From Pectinophora gossypiella (taxonomy: Eukaryota > Arthropoda > Insecta > Lepidoptera > Gelechiidae): a DNA stretch of 64,000 nucleotides. Position 1 is the stretch's first letter. Every line of letters begins with the position of its first letter. The stretch covers positions 13,985,511 to 14,049,510 of the forward strand of contig NC_065413.1 of assembly GCF_024362695.1 (NCBI RefSeq). Reading direction: 5' to 3'. This document shows positions 1 through 9,077 of this stretch, one piece after another. The translations under genes were made by a program, and so were the position numbers. The notes under the pieces are model-generated. The model was not told the origin of the DNA. It did not search any database and saw only the letters and a program-made list of their open reading frames with translations.

Positions 1-291
1 TGTGCGGATCATATACCTAAGTTTAAGCTCCCTCAACCAAGTCTCTGTCGCATCCGTCACACAATATAGCTTGGCTATGCCACCTGGGAACCGGTGTAGA
101 GGGTACTCGTTCACTATGTGAGATAGGGTTGGGACACACACAATATAACGACATCATACCTGTATCCCAGAAGGGGTAGGCAGAGGTTAACAGTATATAC
201 ATCCACAACTCGCCTTTAAGTCCCATGTAATAAGTGGCGAGTCTATTACGATTTACCGGGCACACATCTGGGAAACCACGTGATATCAATT
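1..291 (-). repeat. Dispersed repeat family M, partial
   Basis: Reads on the minus strand as repeat sequence without a convincing protein. Its left part recurs at 51245-51378 (the stretch about the church-like word cgctatgccacctggga, with small changes) and a middle part recurs at 59440-59630 (cacctctgcctaccc). It is the target into which retroposon A (292-840) was inserted, since gtgatatcaatt flanks A on both sides. Probably the 3' part of an old non-LTR element; class not certain. Confidence 0.5.
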
Positions 292-840
292 CATCATCAT
301 CAATATAAGAGCCACGCTCTTGTCGTTGCAGCATTTTCCATGCTACTTTTTTAGGGAAAAATAGGGCAATGGTTTCCCTTTTGCCTTCCGCCCCACAATA
401 CTCTGCCTGACGCGAGTGGGATGGCGCCCAGAATAGTCTATTACAAAGCCATACTAGGACTCCTGTCCTCCGCCTCTGAATAGTACTGACAGTTACTGCA
501 GCCCTCTGTCAGGTTCCAGGTTACAGTCCCTGTGACTTGTCCCTTCCCTTCCGTCCTGCATTGCCGTACCGATGGCTCCCATCTTCGCCTCTGCAACCGT
601 TGAGGTCTTCACCCGTATCCCTGGGCAAGGGTTCTACGTTATACTCCGTAGTTCTGGGTCCCTATTCGAACTCAGCCACCATCTCACTCCGGCCTACTGA
701 AATAAGAGGCGCCCACCCCCGCGGCAAGGACGCGCCGAACAGGAATTGCCCCAATGGAGGGCAAAGAAGATGACTCTGTCCCCCCTGGGCCGGGTTAATG
801 GTTTTGTAAGGATCCAAGACCAAAGGCATAAAGCATAAAG
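292..840 (-). mobile_element. Retroposon A, full-length copy with 12-bp target duplication
   Basis: About 549 bp, read on the minus strand. It ends 3' in a (TGATGATGA) tail and is flanked by direct repeats gtgatatcaatt at 280-291 and 841-852, so it integrated as a retroposon. A second copy of the same length lies at 18140-18684 with the same 5' start, and a 5'-truncated copy at 17540-17760. The last 50 bases before the tail (atgctgcaccgacaagagcg and onward) match the end of the RTE-like LINE tails at 9924-10078 and 30031-30170. No intact long ORF. Best read as a non-autonomous element that borrows a LINE 3' end. Confidence 0.75.
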
Positions 841-859
841 GTGATATCAATTATCTATA

Positions 860-1072
860 CTTAATCCAAACTAATAAATATAAAGATTTTTATTGTGTAT
901 AAGTAAATTTAGGTACAATTATAAATAAATGTTTTGTTTGTTTTTATAGCACGAAACTCACAACGAGAAAATTTAAATCGAAAACATTTCTGACTCGGAC
1001 GGGACTTAAACCCGCAGCTCTTGTCAAACCGGGACGAGCGTGTTAACCATTACACCACCGGGTCCTCTTGTC
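860..1072 (-). mobile_element. tRNA-headed SINE-like sequence
   Basis: On the minus strand the head (about 1072-990) folds partly like a tRNA: a D-arm-like stretch and a T arm GCGGG-loop-CCCGT, with a box B relative (gggtttaagtcc). The acceptor stem has a mismatch and the anticodon arm does not form a normal 7-base loop, so this is not a working tRNA. The AT-rich tail ends in aataaaaatc. A solitary SINE or tRNA pseudogene. Confidence 0.5.
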
Positions 1073-1173
1073 CATGCGAAATGATCATTAAAACAATATT
1101 GCGCAAATTGACTCAGCAAAATCTAAATACCACTTCTAATTGTGAATTCAACCTTGGTTCAGCTTGAAAGGTC

Positions 1174-1276
1174 AATATAGAAGAATTTCGCCATAATATT
1201 TTAAAGAAGTGTATTACGATGCGAGGGGTATCGTAATACACTTCTTAAAAATATTATGGCGAAATTCTTCTATATT
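1174..1276. repeat. Near-perfect 103-bp hairpin
   Basis: Two 47-base arms (1174-1220 and 1230-1276) are inverted copies of each other with almost no mismatch, separated by about 9 bases. It sits just upstream of a SINE C fragment. Size and structure fit a very small MITE or the remains of a foldback element; no ORF. Confidence 0.7.
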
Positions 1277-1295
1277 AACGTTCTTCGCTTGCGCT

Positions 1296-1555
1296 GAGCG
1301 TTATGCTCACAATCCGGAGGTCCCGGGTTCAAATTCCGGTAGGGCACATCATAAAAAACATTTTCATTTGTGATCCCTAGTCTGGTTAGAACATTGCAAG
1401 CTGATTTATTTTATTTTTATTTATTTATTTTGCGTACATGTACAAATTATTTATTTTAATTATGTGTTTTGCGTACTGATCACCCCGTTATACGTAAGTA
1501 AGATGATCTGTGCTTCGGAAGGCACGATAATCCGTTGGTCCCGGTTACTACTTTC
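1296..1555 (+). mobile_element. SINE family C, partial
   Basis: The box B part of the tRNA-like head (ggttcaaattccg) is present, then the family body with gtgcttcggaaggcac. The middle has an AT-rich stretch (1390-1480) that full copies lack. The head is truncated and the 3' end with gatagaagaag is missing. Confidence 0.65.
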
Positions 1556-1562
1556 TATAAGT

Positions 1563-1720
1563 ACAGTCATGAGCAATATAATGTATCCACTTTAGGACTC
1601 TGTCGCACTAACATATTTGACATTTAGTGAGACTTACAGTTCGATTTGTCAAAAAAGTTAATGTGCCATGGTACCAAAGTGTATACATATTAATGCTCGT
1701 GCCCGTACGTAGTTGTTATA
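1563..1720 (+). repeat. Dispersed repeat family H
   Basis: About 150 bp that begins near cagtcatgagcaatataatg and ends near gctcgtgcccgtacg. Other copies are at 12715-12857, at 58572-58722, and the copy split by the LTR element at 19118-19139 and 23929-24062. No coding capacity. The element class is unknown. Confidence 0.65.
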
Positions 1721-2277
1721 ATGTAACACAGGTACGTAGCTGTTGTAATATAGTACCGTAAATACTCATATTATGAGTCATTATAGTATTGAAACTTACA
1801 ATTGTAAATTATAATTACAATTTGATGTACATTGCGGAGTTAGTGATCACAAATATTTTGCAGTTTCATATTAGCTACGTAATGAACACCAAATTGTCGT
1901 TGTAATTTACAATTATAAGTTTTATGAAACAGGCCCCACGGTTGATGAGGTTGGTAATACACTACACAGTTATGATTCAATTGTACTCTTAACCTACTAC
2001 AGTGGCCAAAGTATTACGTATTCAAAGCTGCGACTAAGATTAATTCAATTTAGTCTTTTCCTAGAATTTAAATTCAAATTTTGTGCTGGTTTTAGAAATA
2101 GCAGCGGTGAACAACGACCTTTGTAGATTCTCACGGCAATTACATCGCTAAGAAACATAGGCAGTATAGGCACCTTGACATTATAGATTATAGGCATGCT
2201 CGGTAAGAGGACGTTCGCACTAATCGGCACAGTCAAACAATGGTTTAATGGTTTCTAAAGTATCAGCAGTGATCAGT
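1721..2277. other. AT-rich intergenic stretch
   Basis: No gene or convincing known element seen. A loose inverted repeat (1791-1825 against 1888-1923, around aatttacaattataagttt) suggests a decayed hairpin element. A small minus-strand reading frame at 2045-2236 has no recognisable content. Confidence 0.4.
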
Positions 2278-2575
2278 ATAACGGCTCACGATGCGGAGGT
2301 CCCTGATTCGAATCCCGGTGGGGACCTATCACAAAAATCACTTTGTGATCCCTAGTTTGGTCAGGACATTACAGGCTGATCACCTGATTGTCCAAAAGTA
2401 AGATGATCCGTGCGTCGGAAGGCACGTTAAGCCCCCGTTGGTTCCCGTTACTAACTGATGTAAGTAGGTAGTCGTTACATGCGCCATGTCAGGGGCCTTT
2501 GGCGGCTCAATAGTAACCCTGACACCAGGGTTGATGAGGTTGGTAGTCCACCTCACTACCCACACGATAGAAGAA
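2278..2575 (+). mobile_element. SINE family C
   Basis: Box B region ggtccctgattcgaatcccg, then the family body and the 3' end cacacgatagaagaagac. The 5' half of the tRNA-like head is missing. It carries the B/C/D shared core at about 2408-2448. Confidence 0.75.
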
Positions 2576-2678
2576 GACTGGGAAGCCGGTAAGAAATAGA
2601 AGCACTTTAGCTATATTATAGAGTATACTTATAGGTGATACTAATGTAAGTATCATAAACTCTACCTTTTATAAACCA

Positions 2679-2915
2679 GGGGTGTTAAAATGGCCACATC
2701 GAAGCAATTCATCTAAGAAAGCAATATTGCTATCTGACAGTTATGTGCATTGCGCACTTATTTTTATATGCGCAAATGTCAAATTGTAATATTGCTTCCT
2801 TAGATATTATTTTTTTGGAAACGGTTTAACTTTAACGGCTCTGGCCTAGTAGCCTTTTAAGCCTGTCGTTAATTTTCTTAGATAAATTGCTTCGATGTGG
2901 CCATTTTAACCCCCC
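2679..2915. mobile_element. MITE family J
   Basis: Terminal inverted repeats run from ggggtgttaaaatggccaca at the left to tgtggccattttaaccccc at the right, with arms of about 40 bases. The copy at 45345-45494 is shorter (about 150 bp) and cleaner; this one has extra sequence in the middle (about 2800-2870). A degenerate copy lies at 60037-60200 and fragments at 10485-10530 and 16805-16880. Confidence 0.75.
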
Positions 2916-3071
2916 AAATACTAAATCCGGTTGGGCCTACTTTGACTCAAACAAGTGACAATATGAGATAAACCAACCAGTACCATAATAAAACAGACTG
3001 AATTGACTTTAGGTTATATCTTCAGATGCAGATAGTACACTGCCTTGTCTCAGTACATAAACATAATACAT

Positions 3072-3192
3072 AAACAGTCTATATACGTCCCAATGCTGGG
3101 CACAGGCCTCCCCTCAATCAACCGTCAGAGGTATGGAGTATACTCCACCAGGCTACTAGGGTTGGTAAAGGTGTTTTTTACGGCTAATAGCC
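3072..3192 (-). mobile_element. SINE family B, 5'-truncated fragment
   Basis: Only the 3' part of the element, reading on the minus strand, ending in the family tail (cctatatacgtcccactgct on the plus strand in other copies; here acagtctatatacgtccc). Confidence 0.75.
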
Positions 3193-3292
3193 ATCTCACT
3201 ATAACTAGCAAAAGTGATCCTTGAAGGAGATTATAGAAAAAAAGAAAGAAAATATAAAGGTCCCTTGTGAGTTTATAGTTCTCTACTAAAGT

Positions 3293-4212
3293 AGGGTTGC
3301 CATCTCTTAAATTTGGAAAAGAGGACAAGACGCGTGAAAACCCCGGATTTTAGAGTCCGAAAGCTGGACATGTCAACAAGACCTTTTAAACATATTTTCA
3401 ATGTAATAAAAAACAGTTGAAAATGTCATAAATCAACAAAACAGAATCATATTACAATTTGTTACAAATTATTTATATAAATCAGCTTTTTTAATTCTTA
3501 AAATAATAAAACAAAACCTTATTAAAATATTAAACAAAAACATACATGGGTTGTTCTTCTTTTTTATCGACAATGATCTGTCCTTCGTTCTGCTTCTGAT
3601 AAGTTATGTTTTAGAATTTTATTTCATGTTTTGATTGTCCAAAAATATAGTTATCTTATTATACTCAAAATACAAGCAAAATACTAATCGGTTCCTCAAT
3701 TAGTTATTAACGTAGCTTGATCGTTTTTCACAAAATTATGTGACAGAGTGGTAAATTGAAATGCTGTCTCCGATGAAAAGGGCCACTCTGTCACAATATT
3801 TTTTTGGAATACGTCTGCAAAGAAAAGTATGTTACCAAGATAAAGAGAACCACTAAATAGTCCTCTACAGACACATCTTTATATGATGTTTTAAAATATT
3901 TATTGCCGTTATAATTTTAAAGCTGTTAAATCCGATAAATCGAGAAAATGTCTTTTTATTGTCGATAAAAAAGAAGAACGACCCACATATTATATAAATA
4001 TGCTAGGTTGTGCATAGGTAGGTATACCTACTTGGTTCGTCGGTTGATCGTAGTGTGCATGCGAGCATAGTGCGTGTCTCGCGAGCGGCCAAATTTGTTT
4101 TTATTTATTTATTTTTTAAAACCCGGTTTACAAATAAAACCTTCCCCGGACGCTCCCCGGATGCCCTTTAAACTAGGACAAATCCGGGGAAACCCGGACG
4201 GATGGCAACCCT
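3293..4212. mobile_element. Non-autonomous DNA element with terminal and internal inverted repeats
   Basis: The ends are inverted copies: agggttgccatc at the left and gatggcaaccct at the right. Inside are two more nested inverted pairs: gggttgttcttcttttttat near 3549 against ataaaaaagaagaacgaccc near 3965, and gtgacagagtgg near 3740 against ccactctgtcac near 3784. No ORF of note in about 920 bp. Target duplication could not be fixed. Fits a non-autonomous DNA transposon; superfamily not determined. Confidence 0.55.
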
Positions 4213-4295
4213 CTAAACGGGTACACCTGTTCTAAGACGTCTTCATACAGGAAGCGTAAATATTGAATGTATCAATTAGTAATACAACCGATATC

Positions 4296-4356
4296 CAATC
4301 CGAGATCCGAGATCCGAGATCCGAGATTCGAGATCCGAGATCCGAGATCCGAGATC
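4296..4356. repeat. 8-bp microsatellite (gagatccg)n
   Basis: About seven to eight tandem copies of gagatccg, with one unit changed to gagattcg. No sign of function. Confidence 0.9.
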
Positions 4357-4399
4357 GAATAGATATTAAGTCCGGTTGGGCCTACTTGGACTCAAACAA

Positions 4400-5904
4400 G
4401 TGATCATGTGACCTTCAGATCAAGGCACATGTTTTGCCACTGAACTTAAATTTTGTTGGTCATCAAATATTGACGAATGGTGCAACTATAGACCAACATC
4501 ATCACCAAACACTGTATAAGGTCGATTGCCCCACATCATCGCAAATTATAGAACGTCCATCAATTCTTGCAAATGATGGTTATAGAAATAAAAATCTGGT
4601 AAGCTGGATATAATATCCACGCAGGATATTTTATTTTTGTCTGCCATACGCAATAATAATAAAAAGCTGGTGTAAATTATAAATAGACTGTACTTATTTA
4701 AAATTAACTTTAACAAATTACAGCCATTATGCACTAAGTTGAGAAGAAGAAAAAATATAGGCAAAATAAAAAAACTTAGGTTATGGTGTTACCATTTACA
4801 TAAAAACGTTTTGTTACTTATTTTTTCGAAATTAAGTACACAGATTATATGAAGCGAATGAATATGAATTATTATACACTATTATTATTTATTATATATT
4901 TTATATCAACTAATTTAACAATGGTAATAAATATTTGAATATTTATTTCTTCATACTTCTATATTTACGTCTAACTTACGTTCTATGTTGTAAGATTACC
5001 TACTTTATTTGGTCACGCTCAGTGATGTGGCATTCCTAGGAATATTCCCGTTTTAAAAACTCTTTAATCAGAATCATTTATTCAACGTAATTATCACAGA
5101 TAAAAAAAAACTTGTTGAAGGTCAATTATTAACAACTCCCTTGCCGACGTTTTTGTTTTAAACATATAAGACAACTGCAACGAAAGCTAGTGGTTCTAAG
5201 TTTTCTTATTTAAAGCATTACAGTACCAGTAACTATCGCAGTAAAACAGTCTTGGTAAGCTCTAGGGGGCCCCTCGTTTCATACGTGTTACAAATGTGGC
5301 AGTTTCATTAAAAGGTTAAGTAGGGTTGTTGCGAAGATATGTTTCAACTTTACTTTCAAGTGTGTAAATTGGTCTTATGAACAAAAACAATTACATTATA
5401 ACATAACATTATTTATTTATTTATAAAGGTAAGTACTTACATACATCTTTACAGTATGCAATGCGCTGTATGAGGAGAAAACAGTATAAAAACTAATAAT
5501 AAACTATAAATGAAAAACGCAAGTCTATTTATATATTGTTTCTCAAAATCTCAAATACACTCAAGTACTTACTTACAATAAAATAAATCATTCTAGAAGC
5601 TAATCGTAAGTGAGCCCGCATACAAGGGTGTAAAGGTTTAGTTTTTGTCTCAATCGATGGTCTAACTTAACCCCTAGAGTTGTGATAACGTCAGCCAGTC
5701 AGCCTCTCTACCTTTGCCTAGATTGGAATTGATTAATGTGTTGCGCGCACGTTTCTCCTAAAATTAATCTATTAGTCTTTGTTCTCTTATTCAAGTACAA
5801 AGCTTGAATATGTTTATCATGTTTATAACTTAAACAGGTAAGTAATCCTATCGCGTGATTTTAATTACAGACCTATAGGTCATCATCGCCCTACTTCAAC
5901 TTCA
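4400..5904. other. AT-rich intergenic stretch without recognised gene
   Basis: No gene, RNA or clear element seen. Several small frames have no protein character. The segment at 4371-4400 (ggttgggcctacttggactc) also occurs at 2930-2960, so at least the left edge is repeat-derived. Confidence 0.4.
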
Positions 5905-6080
5905 ACTTTTTTCTTGTTTTTGACATTAACTACTTGGCCGGACAAATGGGGAGCGCTGAAGGCTCTCACCCTGTACAACGTTTAAGACAACAGCCTGAGG
6001 GTGCCCAGTTGGGCGCGAACCTCGGCTCAGGACGTCTCGAAAAATATTTGAAAGAATTAATCGACCCTAGTGGGAGGGAG
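5905..6080 (+). mobile_element. SINE-like repeat family F
   Basis: Shares the module gacattaactacttggccg, followed by aatggggagcgctgaagg and gcgcgaacctcggctcagg, with copies at 15833-16055, 25362-25478, 29930-30030, 30855-30995, 35815-35895, 39345-39448, 53133-53250, 56294-56455 and 59655-59868. The short reading frame inside it (5934-6143) is repeat sequence, not a gene. Confidence 0.75.
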
Positions 6081-6235
6081 AACGATGATTCTGCCAACGT
6101 CAAGGTTCTAAAGAAATTAGTAAACATTAAAATAGAATTATGATCGCTTAAATTCGGTATAATCAGTGAATAGTCCAATGGTGTAGATTGAACTTAGAAA
6201 ATACAACGACACAATTTGTTAGTATTAGATTACAA

Positions 6236-6482
6236 GACACAGGGTTTTAAGTTTGTAGAAATCATCTCTCTAGCATTATCCCATTTTTCACAGGGTTCGC
6301 TTACGTAGCCTGAAGATTTGACAGGTCCGGTTTTTGACAGAAGCGACGGCCTGTCTGACCGTCCGACCCGCGAAGGGAAAACCAGCCCAATACAGGTTAG
6401 GCCACACACCTCCGAAAATGCATTTTTCGGGAATGTGGGTTTCCTCACGATGTTTTCCTTCACCGCTGAGCACGTGATTCAG
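6236..6482 (-). mobile_element. SINE family G
   Basis: On the minus strand it carries the family order: cacgtgctcagcggtgaagg, then ttcctcacgatg in complement, then the cttcgcgggt block and the end rich in tagggagatgat. Best-preserved copy is at 14122-14456. Confidence 0.75.
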
Positions 6483-7333
6483 TTATGATCCAAACATATA
6501 TTATTATGTGTTGTATATATGTTTAATTGCATTATACAATATTCAAAAGAAGTACTCAGGTATGTCAGGATCGAAGCAAATGGAATTTCGTAGTATTGTA
6601 TGTATGTACAACATTAATGTTTGGATCATATACGTATAGATAGTTGATATGATATAGTTTCCAGAATTTACACACACATACATAAACTCACGCCTATTTC
6701 CCACCGGGGTGAGCAGAGACTACCAAGATTCCAGGATTTGTGCCTAATGTTAATGGCAATAGGCTCGCCTTAAATAGCTGACGAGGAACAGTTGCGTATA
6801 ATTATTATGTACACCTCTGCCTGACGGCTCATGTTCCTAAAGCCATACAATCTACATACAAATTCCGTTTTGCTAAAACGGAACGGAGCATTCTCTCTCC
6901 GGTGTTAGATCTGGTATTAAATAACGGATTTCAAATTAGATACTTATATTAATAGGTTAGGAGTATCATGCGTTGTAATTACGTGATCGCAGGCATTTTT
7001 CTGCTTGCAGATTTCTATCCCGGGCATTGTGGGCGACTAGTTGATTTTTTCGTGAAATGTGTTTGTTATGTTTGTATAGGCACCTAGTTTATTTTACTAT
7101 CTATTGTTGCTGTATGACCAACATATACCGAAGTCTATCTGTGGAAACCTATAATTGACTCTTTTGTGATTTATATTTATGTTTATACTATTTGATGTAG
7201 CTGTTGGTTTTCCTATAAATAAATAAATAAAATCTTTTTTAATCTTTAACGTGTTCACGATCACATGAACTACCCTATTGTGGGACATACCATACTTGAT
7301 CCATTGTGAGCTGATCTTATCTTAGGTACTATT
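6483..7333. other. AT-rich intergenic stretch
   Basis: Holds a short repeat at 6670-6850 (tcacgcctatttcccaccgg) related to sequence beside the palindrome at 36350-36407. At 6968-7087 is a 39-codon frame whose start looks like a weak signal peptide (hydrophobic core YVIAGIFLLA). It is considered in the findings as a doubtful first exon of the phospholipase gene. Nothing else seen. Confidence 0.4.
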
Positions 7334-7748
7334 ATACAGGATGTTAATAACACCATGTCGAATACTGAGGGGGATGATTCAGCTCTTGATTAAAATCAAG
7401 TGGAATTGTCCGTCGCAAAACTATGGAATTTAAATTAATTTAAATAAACAAATATTTTAATTAATTTTCCGACAGGGAATTACACTTGATATCAACCCAG
7501 AATCATGGTCTGAAATCATCCCCCAAAGTTTTCGTTGCGATGTCACTTACGCCCCGTACAAGTACGTACGGGTACGGGTACGTATAGGTGTAAGTGACAC
7601 CGTAAACAAAACTTTGGGGGATGATTCAGACCATGATTCTGAGTTGATATCAAGTGTAATTCCCTGGCGGAAAATTAATGAAAATGTTTGTGTTTTTTAC
7701 ATTATTTTCAATTCCATAAGTTTGCGACGGAAAATTCCACTTCATATT
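7334..7748. mobile_element. MITE family E, head-to-tail dimer
   Basis: Two hairpin units follow one another, the first with inner arms around cttgatatcaacccagaatc and the second around gagttgatatcaagtg. The junction carries the linker cgtacaagtacgtacggg seen in other dimers. Consensus ends are acagggtgttagtgacatcg and its inverse. Confidence 0.75.
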
Positions 7749-7849
7749 AACTCAGAATGAACAGAACATAATAATAATAATAACACAACATTTAGATTGA
7801 ATTGTCTTAAGTACAACAAGGGCTTCGGCCCCACGCACGCCTTCCAAAA

Positions 7850-8045
7850 GTCAGGGACTCCATAGGCCCGAGATATGGAAGCGACATGATGATGATGATG
7901 ATGATGATCTCTTCGACCGATTTCGGCCATGGCGACCACTTCGACTCCTAGTCGGCACGACGCTGATGCGCCCGAAGATGGCTTATGTAGCCTATCTTTA
8001 CAATAAACTCCCGCGCACAATGAGAGCACGTGAGCGACATACAAA
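7850..8045 (-). mobile_element. SINE-like repeat with (ATC)n-type tail
   Basis: GC-rich body at 7910-8040 (tcttcgaccgatttcggcca and onward) ends on the minus strand in a run of (ATC) repeats at 7885-7908. That run gives the polyhistidine stretch of a minus-strand frame here, which is not a gene. Only one copy seen in the window. Confidence 0.5.
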
Positions 8046-8482
8046 TAATAATAAAAAAGTTTATTTTATTTACATCTGAATCACGAACATCCTGTATATT
8101 CTGCTATAAATTTACAGCAGTGTATACAACGTACCTGTGTCGTCTGTGCCTATAGAGACCCTTTGTATTCAATTAGGTAACTATATGACCTATTGTCTGA
8201 GCTATTTAGCGCGTGAAAAGTGGCCATTCCCGTGATACATGTTTCAGTACAAGCAGGCTTTATTGTACTAAATGATATATGCTGGTAGGTATATCGAATA
8301 TGAACATGTGATTTACTATTGTTGCAAGTTGAGTAAATTGACAAGTTAAACATACTTTAAAATGATTACATGGATGGGCCTTGGTGGTAATGAAGTGGTA
8401 ATGATTAACCACAAACCTGGGTCCAGAGTTCTATGGCCGATCGGACCGACGCGTCCTGAGTTAGCAAGCAACATGTAGGGTC

Positions 8483-8975
8483 GTGCATGGTCGGATCCAG
8501 CAGGGAACATTAGACAGGTTGGGTCATGGGTGGCCACTGCAATTTTATCTAATTCTCTACGTAGAAAGGTTGCAGCGACCTGGTTGGCTGGAAATCCAAA
8601 GTTTAGAACACAGACAAAGGGTAGCTTGTCTGTCGGTCTCTTATGGGATACACTTCCGTGAGTGTGCGCAGGAACTTCACGAGTTAATTCCACATACTCC
8701 ATTCCATCTACGCACCACTAGGCGTCGGCGGGCATTTCATACTTATGTTGTGGATATGTAACTAAGCGTTTTGCCTCATCCTTTCTGATGCGAACTGCAA
8801 AGGTCTGGAAATGTCTGCCGTCGTCTGTTTTTCCGACTCGTTATAATCGGGGAGTCTTTAAGGCTAGATTGAATAGGCATTTGCTAGGTAAGCGTGATCC
8901 ACCCTAGACCACATCGTCACTTAACATCAGGTGAGATTGTGGTCAAACGCGAGCCTATTATATTTAAAAATAAAA
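8483..8975 (+). pseudogene. Non-LTR retrotransposon reverse transcriptase C-terminal remnant
   Basis: Frame 8483-8761 gives the C-terminal RT region seen in many insect LINEs: a block like IQSLEHRQRV, then LHELIPHTPF and HLRTTRRRR. After a frameshift near 8758 the reading continues as FLMRTAKVWKCLPSSVFP, then a block ending LNRHLLGKRDPP and a stop at 8905-8907. The 3' UTR includes catcaggtgagattgtggtc and the copy ends in an A-rich tail near 8975. It is 5'-truncated and broken, and lies just upstream of the first identified phospholipase exon. Confidence 0.8.
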
Positions 8976-9077
8976 GAAATCCGGTTCTTACGACACCACT
9001 CACCACACACTCCCTCTATTTCTGTATACACCTCTGCTGGCAATTTTATGTTATAATATTAGTCTTATTTGTTTCAG

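Noticed and set aside
7742..8044. Minus-strand 100-codon frame with a run of histidines
   Set aside because: The histidines come from the trinucleotide tail of a SINE-like repeat; no domain, and the frame crosses repeat boundaries.
8894..9077. Upstream ATG in frame with the phospholipase exon, with a hydrophobic stretch before 9078
   Set aside because: This part overlaps a LINE 3' UTR and a good acceptor (tttgtttcag) sits at 9077, so it is intron and not a signal peptide.
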